A DNA stretch of 64,000 bases from Xenophilus sp. AP218F (GTDB taxonomy: Bacteria; Pseudomonadota; Gammaproteobacteria; Burkholderiales; Chromobacteriaceae), in NCBI GenBank assembly GCA_002213445.1, contig NJIE01000025.1:62001-126000 (forward strand). The letters are read 5' to 3'. Position numbers and translations under genes: made by a program. The notes beneath the pieces were generated by a model. It was not told where the DNA came from. It made no database searches and saw nothing but the letters and a program-made list of their open reading frames with translations. The stretch's first letter is position 1. Every line of letters starts with the position of its first letter. This document shows, one piece after another, positions 39,786 through 48,780 of this stretch.

Positions 39786-40547
39786 ATGGCCATTTCCGCA
39801 CGGCGACGCCTGCTGGCGTGCCTGTTCCTGTTCAGCGCCTGCTGCCGGGCGCAAGCGCCGGATCGGCTCATCGTGGACCTGGACGCCGGCAATCCGCCGT
39901 TCATGTACGCCGATCCGCGCGGCGCGGCAAGCGGCCTCTATCCCCGGCTGATCGCCGCCGCCTGCCGCCAGGCCGGCATTCCGCTGACCTTGCGCGCCCT
40001 ATCCTGGCGCAGGGCGTTGTACGAATTGCGCCAGGGCGGGGCGGCGGTCGGCGGCATCTACAAGACCGCCGAGCGCGAAAAACGCTACGACTTCAGCCAG
40101 CCGCTGTTTCAGGAACGCATCGTACTGGTTTATCCGCAGCTCAAGCCGCTGGTTTTTCGCCGCCTGGCCGATCTGGACGGCCTGCGCGTCGGCGTCATCG
40201 CCGGCTGGAGCTACGGCGACGCCTTCGACCAGGCCCGTTCCACAAGCAAGTTCAGTGCCTACGAGGCCGACAACGACAGCCAGAACCTGCAGCTCTTGAC
40301 GCTGGGCCGGCTGGACGCGGCGCTGGGCGTGCAGGAGGCGATGCAGGCGGCGCTGCGCGACGGCCGCCACCGGGGCCTCGCCATCGCGCCGACCCCGCTG
40401 GCGATCAACGCCACTTTCCTCGCCGTCAACAAGAACGCCCGCCAGCAGGCGCTGCTGCCGCGCTTCAACCAGGCGCTGGACAAGATGCGCCGGGACGGCA
40501 GCTATCAGCGGCTGGTGCAATCCTTCTTCAGCGGCGACGCCCGCTAG
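39786..40547 (+). CDS. Periplasmic solute-binding protein (family 3)
   Basis: A 253-residue secreted protein. The signal peptide contains LLACLFLFSACCRAQA, with two Cys at the end but no clean lipobox. The mature part has the family 3 pattern: IVDLDAGNPPFMYAD, YPRLIAAACRQAG, EREKRYDFSQPLFQER and the hinge ADLDGLRVGVIAGWSYG. No permease or ATPase gene is adjacent, so it may be a stand-alone receptor-type protein or work with a distant transporter. The ligand is probably an amino acid or a similar small polar molecule. Confidence 0.82.
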   Translation: MAISARRRLLACLFLFSACCRAQAPDRLIVDLDAGNPPFMYADPRGAASGLYPRLIAAACRQAGIPLTLRALSWRRALYELRQGGAAVGGIYKTAEREKRYDFSQPLFQERIVLVYPQLKPLVFRRLADLDGLRVGVIAGWSYGDAFDQARSTSKFSAYEADNDSQNLQLLTLGRLDAALGVQEAMQAALRDGRHRGLAIAPTPLAINATFLAVNKNARQQALLPRFNQALDKMRRDGSYQRLVQSFFSGDAR

Positions 40548-40556
40548 CCCGTCCGC

Positions 40557-40597
40557 GCAAAAAAACCGCCCGGCAGGCCTGGCCTGCGGGGCGGGGG
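40557..40597 (-). terminator. Rho-independent terminator of the second pyk
   Basis: On the minus strand a GC-rich hairpin (CCGCCCC..CAGGCC paired with GGCCTG..GGGCGG) is followed by TTTTTTT. It lies about 55 bases past the second pyk stop. Confidence 0.7.
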
Positions 40598-40649
40598 GCA
40601 AGTTATCCACGATCTGAGGAGAACAACTGCTGCGGATAATTCGGATCGA

Positions 40650-42056
40650 TCAGGGCGTCACCAGGCGCAACAGATTGGTGGCGCCCGGCGTGCCGAACGG
40701 CAGGCCGGCGATGATCACCATCGGCCTGCCCTGCTCGGCGAGGCCCAGCTTGGCGGCGCAGAAGGTGGTCTTCACCACCATGTCTTCCAGGTTTTCCGCG
40801 TCCGGGCCGTGGTAGGCGGTGACGCCCCACACCAGCGTCAGGCGACGCGCGGTGGCGAGGCGCGGCGAGATGCCCAGGATGGGCGTATGCGGCCGTTCTC
40901 GCGCCATGCGCAGGCAGGTGTGGCCGCCGGTGGTGAACGCCGCCGCCGCCGTCACCGGCAGCAGGGTGCTGATCTTGCGCGCGCAGGCGGCGATGGCGTC
41001 GGCTTCGCTTGGTTCCGCCGCGGCGCGGTAGTCGATGGCCATCATCTCGTGGTAATCCGGCGCGCCTTCCACGCGGCGGATGATGCGGTCCATGATGGCC
41101 ACCGCTTCCAGCGGGAACTGGCCGGCGGCGGTTTCGGCCGACAGCATCACCGCGTCGGCGCCTTCGTAGACGGCGGTGGCCACGTCGTTGGCTTCGGCGC
41201 GGGTGGGCGTCGGCGCGGTGATCATCGATTCCAGCATCTGGGTGGCGACGATCACCGGGCGGCCCAGGCGGCGGCACAGGTGCACGATGCGGCGCTGCGC
41301 CACCGGCACTTCCTCGGTCGGCAGCTCCACGCCCAGATCGCCGCGCGCCACCATGACGGCGTCGGACAATTCGGCGATGGCGGCGAGATCGGCCAGCGCG
41401 GTGGGTTTTTCAATCTTGGAGACGATGCCGACGCGACCCCCGACCAGGGCGCGCAATTCCTTCACATCCGCCGCGGTCTGCACGAAGGACATCGCCAGCC
41501 AGTCCGCGCCTACGTCCAGCGCGAACTGCAGGTCCAGATGATCCTTGGGCGTGATCACCGACTGGCTCAGCACCGTATGCGGCAGGTTGAAGCCCTTGCG
41601 GCTGGACAGCTCGCCGCCCACGGCGACGCGGGTTTCGATGCGGTCGGCGCGCACCTGTTCCACGTGAAACGCCATCTTGCCGTCGTTGACCAGGATGGCG
41701 TGGCCGGCTTCCAGCGCGGAAAACGCTTCCGGGTGCGGCAGGCTGGCGCGCTGGCCATCGCCGTCCACGGTTTCCAGCACGAAGTCGTAGCGCTCGCCGG
41801 TCTGCACCGTCACCGGACGGGAAAACTGGCCGATGCGCAATTTGGGGCCTTGCAGGTCCACCAGCACGCCGAGCGGGCGGTCCAGTTCCCGCTCCACCGC
41901 GCGGATGGCCTGCACCCGGGCGCGGTGCTCGTCGTGGCTGCTGTGGCTCATGTTCAGGCGGAACACGTTCACGCCGGCGCGGGCCAGCGCCAGGATCTGT
42001 TCCGGGCTGCCGGAGGAAGGGCCGAGGGTGGCCAGGATTTTGGTATTGCGCAGCAT
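40650..42056 (-). CDS. pyk: Pyruvate kinase, second copy
   Basis: A 468-residue pyruvate kinase, the same length as the copy at 37740-39146. Motifs are again complete: NTKILATLGPSSGSPEQI, NMSHSSHDEH, VSKIEKPTALAD, MVARGDLGVELP and ATQMLESMITAP. One 134-base stretch (41119-41252) is identical at nucleotide level to the other copy. The gene lies 67 bases downstream of the pgtP transporter on the same strand and very likely shares its transcript, so it may serve growth on imported phosphoglycerate or PEP. A terminator follows. Confidence 0.96.
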   Translation of the reverse strand: MLRNTKILATLGPSSGSPEQILALARAGVNVFRLNMSHSSHDEHRARVQAIRAVERELDRPLGVLVDLQGPKLRIGQFSRPVTVQTGERYDFVLETVDGDGQRASLPHPEAFSALEAGHAILVNDGKMAFHVEQVRADRIETRVAVGGELSSRKGFNLPHTVLSQSVITPKDHLDLQFALDVGADWLAMSFVQTAADVKELRALVGGRVGIVSKIEKPTALADLAAIAELSDAVMVARGDLGVELPTEEVPVAQRRIVHLCRRLGRPVIVATQMLESMITAPTPTRAEANDVATAVYEGADAVMLSAETAAGQFPLEAVAIMDRIIRRVEGAPDYHEMMAIDYRAAAEPSEADAIAACARKISTLLPVTAAAAFTTGGHTCLRMARERPHTPILGISPRLATARRLTLVWGVTAYHGPDAENLEDMVVKTTFCAAKLGLAEQGRPMVIIAGLPFGTPGATNLLRLVTP

Positions 42057-42123
42057 GACTGTCTTTCGGAAGTTCAGCTTGGCGGCGGCCGACGGGCCGC
42101 CGCCGAAGGGAGGGGAGGAAAAA

Positions 42124-43509
42124 TCAGGCGGCGGCTTCGGCCAGCTTGGCCTCGGCGTCGAGTCGCGACTTGTCGTTTTCCAGTTCCATCGCGCCGCGGT
42201 GGGTCAGGTAGCCGAAGACCATGCCCATCAGCGCGCCGCCCAGCAGCAGGTAGAAGCCGGCGTGCCAGCCGAAGCGGTCCACCAGCACGCCGAACATGCT
42301 GGCGCCCAGCGACGCGCCCAGCACGTAGCTGAGGATGCCGCGCAGGCCGGTGGCCGAACCGACGGCGTAGCCGGGCACGAACTCGATGGTTTGCACCGAG
42401 GCCAGGAACTGCGGCACGTAGATCAGGCAGCCGATCACCGACACCGCGGCGCCGATCACCAGCAGCGAATCAGCCTGCCAGTACACGGTCAGCGCGCAGA
42501 AGATGATCGCCATGCAGACGATGGCCAGCGGCATGCGGCGGCCGCGGAAGTAACGGTCGGTGACGTAGCCGGCCAGCAGCGTGGACGGAATGGCCGCCCA
42601 CTCGAAGAAGGCGTAGGCGAAGCCCATCTGCGCCTTGCTGAAGTCCTTCTCGTGCAGCAGGTACAGGGGCAGCCAGGTGATCACGCCGAAACGCACCATG
42701 TAGACGAACACGTCCAGCAGCGACACGTACCATACGTTCTTGTTCTTCAGCACGTACTTGCGGAAGATTTCCTTGGCCGACATGTTCTCCGGCGCGTGGT
42801 CGCTGCCGCTCACCAGTTCCTTCTTGGCTTCTTCCGGCAGGATTTCCTTCAGCGGCGGCAGGCCTTCGTTGTAGGTCAGGCCGGCGCCCAGGAACAGCAC
42901 CAGGAAGGCCACGGTGGTGGCGATGGCCGCCGGCGCCCAGTAGCTGGCGCCCTGCCAGTGTTCGCTGCCGAACAGCGCCAGCGACACGCCGGCGATCGGG
43001 GCCACCAGGCCGCCGCCCAGGTTGTGGGAGACGTTCCAGAACGCGCCGATGCGGCCGCGCGAGGCGCGCGGGAACCAGTTGGCGATGGTGATGAAGGCCG
43101 GTCCCACGCCCATGCCCTGGAAAATGCCGTTGGCGATCACCAGCGCGGTGAACATCCAGAAGGCGGTGGAGAAACCCATGACCAGGTTGACGCAGGCCGA
43201 CATCAACAGGCCGGCCACCATGTAGAGCTTGGGGTTGGCCTTGTCGGCCAGGCTGGACATCACCCCCTTGCTGATGCCGTAGGTGATCAGCATGCAGGTG
43301 CTCAGCAGGCCGATGTCGGTCTTGGAGAAGCCCAGCTCGGACTGCAGGTAAGGGGTGGACAGGGTGAAGTTGGAGCGCACCAGGTAGTACGCCATGTAAC
43401 CGAAGAAAATGCCGAACAGCGCGCGCATGCGCAGCCGCAGATAAGTGCTTTGAACCTGGTCCGCGGGGACCATCCGGGACGCGGCCCGGCTTGCGAGTAA
43501 CGACAGCAT
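42124..43509 (-). CDS. pgtP: Phosphoglycerate transporter (MFS, OPA family)
   Basis: A 461-residue twelve-helix OPA-family antiporter. GYMAYYLVRSNFTLSTPYLQ and NGIFQGMGVGPAFITIANWF mirror the GlpT/UhpT motifs, but residues differ from the GlpT at 33310. Next to pgtC, pgtB and pgtA homologues it should be PgtP, which exchanges 3-phosphoglycerate, 2-phosphoglycerate or PEP for phosphate. The frame is open upstream to 43812; the ATG at 43509 follows GCAGGAGAGTTC. It is divergent from pgtCBA and leads into the second pyk. Confidence 0.9.
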   Translation of the reverse strand: MLSLLASRAASRMVPADQVQSTYLRLRMRALFGIFFGYMAYYLVRSNFTLSTPYLQSELGFSKTDIGLLSTCMLITYGISKGVMSSLADKANPKLYMVAGLLMSACVNLVMGFSTAFWMFTALVIANGIFQGMGVGPAFITIANWFPRASRGRIGAFWNVSHNLGGGLVAPIAGVSLALFGSEHWQGASYWAPAAIATTVAFLVLFLGAGLTYNEGLPPLKEILPEEAKKELVSGSDHAPENMSAKEIFRKYVLKNKNVWYVSLLDVFVYMVRFGVITWLPLYLLHEKDFSKAQMGFAYAFFEWAAIPSTLLAGYVTDRYFRGRRMPLAIVCMAIIFCALTVYWQADSLLVIGAAVSVIGCLIYVPQFLASVQTIEFVPGYAVGSATGLRGILSYVLGASLGASMFGVLVDRFGWHAGFYLLLGGALMGMVFGYLTHRGAMELENDKSRLDAEAKLAEAAA

Positions 43510-43904
43510 GGAACTCTCCTGCGAGTGGAATGGTGCTAGTGCCCGACGCTGACCGGGCAAGAACAGGCCCCATGCTAATTGGCGGAAGATGGCGGTCAAC
43601 CGACGCCGGTTTGCGTCAAATCTGACCCATTTCGCCGCCAAACCGGTGTCAAAAATGACCGATGCGCGCGCCTCGCTCCGCCTTGCGCTGCGCGATTGGC
43701 AACAAGCCGACACAAAGCCCCGCGCCGTCCTTGGCGTAACGATTTGTAACAATCGATAATGCTTGATATCCGTCAAGCGGCAAACGGCAAAACGCAGGCA
43801 AAACAGCGCCATAGCCTGAGCGCCGCCGCCTGCGGCCCGCCGCGCCTGGCGCGTTTTCGTAAACTGGCGGCCCCGCCGCCGCCGCTGATGGTTCCCCTGC
43901 CGAC
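43510..43904. other. pgtP / pgtC divergent control region
   Basis: A 395-base region between divergent genes. It contains two GTCA-N4-TGAC palindromes 33 bases apart (listed separately), and further on CTTGATATCCGTCAAG near 43762. It is AT-richer around 43735-43800. This is where the PgtA response regulator should act on pgtP. No additional gene is seen. Confidence 0.55.
43615..43659. promoter_or_regulatory. Two GTCA-N4-TGAC palindromes, candidate PgtA sites
   Basis: GTCAAATCTGAC at 43615-43626 and GTCAAAAATGAC at 43648-43659 share arms and spacing and lie 33 bases apart, about three helical turns. They are 106 to 150 bases upstream of pgtP, as expected for an activator of the response-regulator type. 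Confidence 0.5.
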
Positions 43905-45185
43905 TTGACTGCCTTGAAACCCGCCTTGACGGCGCTAAGCTGTTGCCTGCTGGCCTCCCACGCCCAAGCGCTGACCGTCGTCTCCACTTACGCCGAAGAC
44001 ACCGTCGCCAGCCTGCTGCGCGACTTCCAGGCGCAGCGCCCCGGCGCGCGCCTGACCGTGATCAGCCGCCGCGCCGACCTGATCCAGCGCGGCGTCGAAT
44101 CCGGCAGCCTGCGCCATGCCGACGTGGTGCTCACCTCCTCGCCCTTCCTGCTGCAAGGCCTCAAGGGCGCCGGCCTGCTGCTGCCGCTGGCCGTGGGCCA
44201 GCGCGAAGGGCGCTGCGTGCCGCCCGGCCTCGCCCTGCTCGACCCGCAACGCCAGTTCGCCAGCTACGGCGTCTCCGGCTTCGGCCTGCTGTGGAACAAC
44301 CGCCAGTTGCGGCAACTGGGCGTGGCCCCGCCCTCGCGCTGGCAGGATTTGCTGCAGCCGGCGCTGCACGGCAAGGTGCTGATGAGCACCCCGGCCCGTT
44401 CCAGCACCACTCACATCATGGTGGAAAAGGTGTTGCAGGATCAGGGCTGGCAAGCCGGCTGGAGCCTGTTGCTGCGACTGGCCGGCAATATGCCCACCAT
44501 CGCCTCGCGCAGCCACAGCGTGGCGGAGCGCATCAACGATGGCGAGGTGGCCGCCGCGCCGATGCTGGACAGCAGCGCGCGGCCGTTCGCCGAATCCGGC
44601 CACGACTTTGAATTCCGCTACTTTCCGTCCTTCGCCGTCATTCCCACCTACGTCGCCCTGCTCAAGGGCGGCGAGGAGCGGGCGCAGGCGCAAGCGCTGG
44701 CGCGCTACCTGTTCTCGCCGCGCGGCCAGCTCAATCTGCTGCGCACCGCCCACTTCAAGGTGCCGCTCAACGACTGGCCGCAAGCGCCGCAAAGCCAGGC
44801 GGTATGCCGCGCCCTGCGCCAGCAGCGGCCGGTCGACGAAGCACTGCTGCTGGCCCGCGAGAAGCTGGTGCAGGAGCTGTACGACCAGCTGATCACCCGC
44901 AACAGCGAGCAGCTGCGCGACACCTGGGAGCTGATCCAGCAAGCCGGCTTGCAAAGCCGGCTCAGCCCGGAGCAAGGCCGCTGGCTGGCGCAGGCGCGGC
45001 GGCTGGCCGCCGACCCGCCGCTGGCCGCCGCCCAGGCCGCCGACCCCGCCTACCTCGCCGCCTTCAACCGCGACCCGCGACGGGCGCGCCAGGAAGCGCT
45101 GCGCTGGCAGCAGGCCTGGCAAGCTCAATTGAACCAGGCCGCGCAGCTGGCGCGCCGCGCGCTGGTGGCCACCCATCATGATTAA
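43905..45185 (+). CDS. pgtC: Phosphoglycerate-sensing periplasmic binding protein
   Basis: A 426-residue periplasmic protein with signal peptide LTALSCCLLASHAQA. The mature part starts LTVVSTYAEDTVASLLRDFQ, like family 1 iron/spermidine-type binding proteins and Salmonella PgtC. In Salmonella, PgtC with PgtB senses external phosphoglycerate and relieves inhibition of PgtA. The start appears to be TTG at 43905, with another TTG at 43914; no ATG or good Shine-Dalgarno is visible. It overlaps pgtB by 8 bases. Confidence 0.82.
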   Translation: MTALKPALTALSCCLLASHAQALTVVSTYAEDTVASLLRDFQAQRPGARLTVISRRADLIQRGVESGSLRHADVVLTSSPFLLQGLKGAGLLLPLAVGQREGRCVPPGLALLDPQRQFASYGVSGFGLLWNNRQLRQLGVAPPSRWQDLLQPALHGKVLMSTPARSSTTHIMVEKVLQDQGWQAGWSLLLRLAGNMPTIASRSHSVAERINDGEVAAAPMLDSSARPFAESGHDFEFRYFPSFAVIPTYVALLKGGEERAQAQALARYLFSPRGQLNLLRTAHFKVPLNDWPQAPQSQAVCRALRQQRPVDEALLLAREKLVQELYDQLITRNSEQLRDTWELIQQAGLQSRLSPEQGRWLAQARRLAADPPLAAAQAADPAYLAAFNRDPRRARQEALRWQQAWQAQLNQAAQLARRALVATHHD

Positions 45186-47466
45186 GCGCTGGCAAGCCTA
45201 TTTCCGCGGCAGCCTCGGCCGGCGCATGCTGCTGGCCGGCGGCGGCCTGATCGCGCTGGCGCTCAGCTCCGGGGCCATCGCCATCGTCGCCTCCTACCTG
45301 CTGGGCCAGCGCAGCCAGGAAATCGTCGAGGACAGCGTGCCGGCCATCCTGCAAAGCACGGTGCTGGAGCAGGAGTCCAACCGCCTGCACCGGCTGGCGC
45401 TGCAGCTGACCCGCGCCGACAGCCTGACCGAAATCGCCGGCAGCCAGCGCCAGATCGAACAACCGCTGGGGCGGATGGAGGCGGCGGCGGCGCGGCTGGG
45501 CCACTGGTACCCGCAGCGCGCGCCGCAGCTGACGGCGGAAATCGGCGTCTCGCGCCGGCTGGCCGGAGAGCTGGCCGATCTGGCGCAACAGCGGCAAAGC
45601 GCCGCCGGCAAGCTGCGCATGGCGCGCATGCGGCTGGAGTGGCTGCACGCCGACCTGACCGACGAGTTGCAACAGCTGACCGACGAGCAAAGCCGGCTAC
45701 TGCAGCAAGGCCGCCGCCGCGACGCCGCCACGCTGCGCGCCCTGCTGCAACTCTCGGCGCTGGAACAGGAGTGGGCGCAAACGATGCTGTCGCTCACCCG
45801 GCCGCGGCCGCAAGCGCTGCCGGCGCACGCGCTGGACAAGCCGCGCCGCCACGCCGCCCTGCTGCTGGAAAAAGCCGCCGCCCTGCCCGGCGACCAGTCC
45901 GGCAACCTGTCGCAACTGCTGCGCGCCCTGCCGCCCTTGAGCGCCGCCGACGGCGAGCTGGCGCAAACCATCGACCGCTACGCCCGCGACGATCAGGCGC
46001 TGCGACAACGCTGGCAACGGCTGGAGGGCCAGCTGCAACAACAGAACGAGCTGGCCGCCGGGCTGGCCAGCCAGGGCCGCGACCGCGCCGACGCCCAGTT
46101 CCGCCAGGCGCTGAGCTTCAGCCGCCAGGGCCGCTGGCTGGTGGTGCTGGCCACGCTGGCTTCGGTGGCGCTGACCCTGTGGATCCTGCTGCGCCTGGTC
46201 GGCCACCGCGTCATCGGCCGGCTGGCGCTGCTGGGCCGCAATATCGAGGCGATAGGCCGCGGCCAGCTGCCGCGCCACATCGGCGGCCGAGACGAAATCG
46301 GCCAACTGGGCCTGCAGCTGGAGCAGCTGGCGGCGCGGATGGAGGAAATGGAACGCACCAACGCGCTGGCGCTGATCAGCCACACCGCCGCCGCGCTGCT
46401 GATCGTCGGCCCCGACGGCAAGATCCGCTCGATCAATCAGGCCGCCCGCCAGCTGTGTCCGGAGCTGGAGCGCGACGACACCCTGACGGCGCTGTTGCCG
46501 CCCGATACCCTGGCCGAACTGGGCGGCCTGCAAGCCGGCACCCTGCTGGACCGCGCGCTGCCGCACGGCGACCCGGCCGACGAGCGCTACTTGCGGCTGC
46601 TGGCGCGGGCGTTTCGCCAGCGCGGCGAGAGCGTGCGCATGGTGACGCTGCTGGACGTGTCGGCGCAGATGCGCTCGGCGCGCTGGCTGGAAAAGATGGT
46701 GCAGGACAAGACCGAGGCGCTGGACGCCAGCAACCTGGCGCTGCGCCACGAAATCGACGAACGCAAGCGCGCCCAGAACAGCCTGGTGCAGGCCACCAAG
46801 TTCGCGGTGCTGGGGCAGACCGCCACCAGCCTGGCGCACGAACTGAATCAGCCGCTGGCCGCCCTCACCAACTATCTGTACCTGGCCCGGCTGCAAGACA
46901 GCGATCCGGAGGCGCTGCGCGCGTCGCTGGCGCAGGCCGACAAGGTGCTGGAGCGGATGGGCCGGCTGGTGCGCTCCTACCGCACGCTGGGCCGCAACGC
47001 GCCGCCCTCGCCGCAGCTGGCGCCGCTGGAGCTGACCGGCGTGCTCAATGACGTGATCGAGCTATTGCAGGGCCGCATCCGGCAGCAGCAGGCCATTCTC
47101 AGCCTGGCGCCGGTCCCGGCGCTGCCGGCGGTGGCCGGCGAGGTGGTGCGGCTGGAACAGATCCTGCTCAATTTGCTGGGCAACGCCCTGGACGCCGCCG
47201 GCCGCGGCGGGGAAGTGCGGCTGGCCGCCGTCGAAAACGACGGCCGCGTCGAACTCTACGTGGCCGACAGCGGCGCCGGCCTGCCGCCGGACTCGGCCGA
47301 GGCGCTGTTCCAGCCGTTTTTCACCACCAAGCCGGACGGCCTGGGCCTGGGGCTGAGCATCTGCCGGCAACTGGCCGAAGACTGCCGCGCCGAAATCCGC
47401 ATCGCCAGCGCCGTCGGCGGCGGCGCTTTGTTCATACTCTCGCTGGAACCCTACCATGTTGTTTGA
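45178..47466 (+). CDS. pgtB: Sensor histidine kinase of the Pgt system
   Basis: A 762-residue membrane kinase. One membrane segment is at about residues 12-42, and a long helical periplasmic domain follows up to the second membrane segment at about 320-340. HAMP (about 345-400), a PAS-like region and a coiled coil lead to the HisKA motif TSLAHELNQPLAALTNY, with the phospho-accepting His near residue 556. The ATPase boxes are NLLGNALDAAG, DSGAGLP and GLGLGLSICRQL. It resembles DctB. It overlaps pgtC upstream and pgtA downstream, so the three are cotranslated. Confidence 0.88.
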   Translation: MIKRWQAYFRGSLGRRMLLAGGGLIALALSSGAIAIVASYLLGQRSQEIVEDSVPAILQSTVLEQESNRLHRLALQLTRADSLTEIAGSQRQIEQPLGRMEAAAARLGHWYPQRAPQLTAEIGVSRRLAGELADLAQQRQSAAGKLRMARMRLEWLHADLTDELQQLTDEQSRLLQQGRRRDAATLRALLQLSALEQEWAQTMLSLTRPRPQALPAHALDKPRRHAALLLEKAAALPGDQSGNLSQLLRALPPLSAADGELAQTIDRYARDDQALRQRWQRLEGQLQQQNELAAGLASQGRDRADAQFRQALSFSRQGRWLVVLATLASVALTLWILLRLVGHRVIGRLALLGRNIEAIGRGQLPRHIGGRDEIGQLGLQLEQLAARMEEMERTNALALISHTAAALLIVGPDGKIRSINQAARQLCPELERDDTLTALLPPDTLAELGGLQAGTLLDRALPHGDPADERYLRLLARAFRQRGESVRMVTLLDVSAQMRSARWLEKMVQDKTEALDASNLALRHEIDERKRAQNSLVQATKFAVLGQTATSLAHELNQPLAALTNYLYLARLQDSDPEALRASLAQADKVLERMGRLVRSYRTLGRNAPPSPQLAPLELTGVLNDVIELLQGRIRQQQAILSLAPVPALPAVAGEVVRLEQILLNLLGNALDAAGRGGEVRLAAVENDGRVELYVADSGAGLPPDSAEALFQPFFTTKPDGLGLGLSICRQLAEDCRAEIRIASAVGGGALFILSLEPYHVV

Positions 47467-48775
47467 TCAAGTAAGCGTCCTGCTGGTGGACGACGACGCC
47501 GACGTGCGCGAGTCGGCGCAAAAGCTGCTGAACCTGGCCGGCCTGCCCTGCCTCACCCGCGCCGACGCGGCGTCGGCGCTGGCCGACCTGCCGCCGGACT
47601 GGCCCGGCGTCATCATCAGCGACGTGTGCATGCCGGGCATGGACGGCGAAGCGCTGCTGGCCGCCTTGCGCCAGCGCGACGAACAGCTGCCGGTCATCCT
47701 GATCACCGGCCACGGCAACATCCCGATGGCGGTGCGGGCGGTGCGCGCCGGCGCTTTCGAGTTTCTGGAAAAGCCGGTCAGCCCGCCGCAGCTGATCGAC
47801 TGCGCGCGACGCGCGCTGGCGCAGCGCCGCGAAGCCATCGCCAACCGCCAGTTCCACAAGCACGAGCTGGACAGCCGGCTGCTGGGCCGCAGCGCGGCGA
47901 TGCGCCAGCTGCGCGACAAGCTCTTGCGTCTGGCCGGCACCGACCTGTCGGTGCTGATCTGCGGCGAAACCGGCGCCGGCCGCCACACGGTGGCCGAACA
48001 GCTGCACCGTCTGGGCCGCAGCGCCGCCGGCCCGCTGGTGCAGCTGGACGCCGAAGTGCTGGAAGGCGGCAACAACGCGGATCAGGCCGCCTTCTGGCGC
48101 GCCCGCTACTGGGACGCCGCCCAGGGCGGCACGCTGCTGGTGTGCCATCCGGAGCTGCTGCCGCCCCTGTTGCAGGCGCTGCTGTGCAATTGGCTGCTGG
48201 AGATGGACCCGCATTCGCCGCAGCAACGCAGCGTGCGCACGCTGGCGATCAGCGGCGGCGATCTGGTGGCCGAGGTGGCCGCCGGCCGGCTGCGCCCCGA
48301 CCTCTACTACGCGCTGTCGGCCGCCACCGTCGCCATTCCGCCGCTCAGGCAGCGGCGCGAGGACATCCCGCAGCTGTTCCGCCATTTCGTGCAGCAAAGC
48401 TGCCGCCGGCTGCGCAAGCCGCGGCCGGAGATCAAGAAACTGTTCCTCAACCAGCTGGTGCAGGCCGACTGGGCCGGCAATCTGCGCGAACTGCGCAACG
48501 CCGCCGAGATGTACGCCATCGGCCTCGCGCGGCTGGAAGAACTGGGGCGCACCGTGGCCGTCAGCGACGACGAACGCACGCTGGACCAGCGAGTGGAAAG
48601 CTACGAGAAAGAACTGATAGAAAGCGCGCTGGCGCTGTTCCAGGGCAAGGTCAACGCCACCGCCGACTATCTGAACGTGCCGCGCAAGAAACTGTACCTG
48701 CGGATGAAAAAGCACAATCTGCTCAAGGAAGCGTTCAAGCAGCCGGGCGGCGCGCCGACGGAAGAAGAGGGCTGA
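47456..48775 (+). CDS. pgtA: Response regulator of the Pgt system, degenerate NtrC type
   Basis: A 439-residue regulator. The receiver domain is intact (VLLVDDDADV, SDVCMPGMDGE with Asp56, ITGHGNIPMAV, EKPVSP). The central domain is AAA+-like but lacks key residues. Walker A reads GETGAGRHT with Arg in place of Lys, the GAFTGA loop that contacts sigma-54 is absent, and the Walker B region reads GGTLLVCHPELL without the Asp-Glu pair. A Fis-type helix-turn-helix (KVNATADYLNVPRKKLYLRM) closes the protein. It should therefore act by simple DNA binding on a sigma-70-type promoter rather than as an ATP-driven sigma-54 activator. Confidence 0.87.
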   Translation: MLFDQVSVLLVDDDADVRESAQKLLNLAGLPCLTRADAASALADLPPDWPGVIISDVCMPGMDGEALLAALRQRDEQLPVILITGHGNIPMAVRAVRAGAFEFLEKPVSPPQLIDCARRALAQRREAIANRQFHKHELDSRLLGRSAAMRQLRDKLLRLAGTDLSVLICGETGAGRHTVAEQLHRLGRSAAGPLVQLDAEVLEGGNNADQAAFWRARYWDAAQGGTLLVCHPELLPPLLQALLCNWLLEMDPHSPQQRSVRTLAISGGDLVAEVAAGRLRPDLYYALSAATVAIPPLRQRREDIPQLFRHFVQQSCRRLRKPRPEIKKLFLNQLVQADWAGNLRELRNAAEMYAIGLARLEELGRTVAVSDDERTLDQRVESYEKELIESALALFQGKVNATADYLNVPRKKLYLRMKKHNLLKEAFKQPGGAPTEEEG

Positions 48776-48780
48776 GCGCC

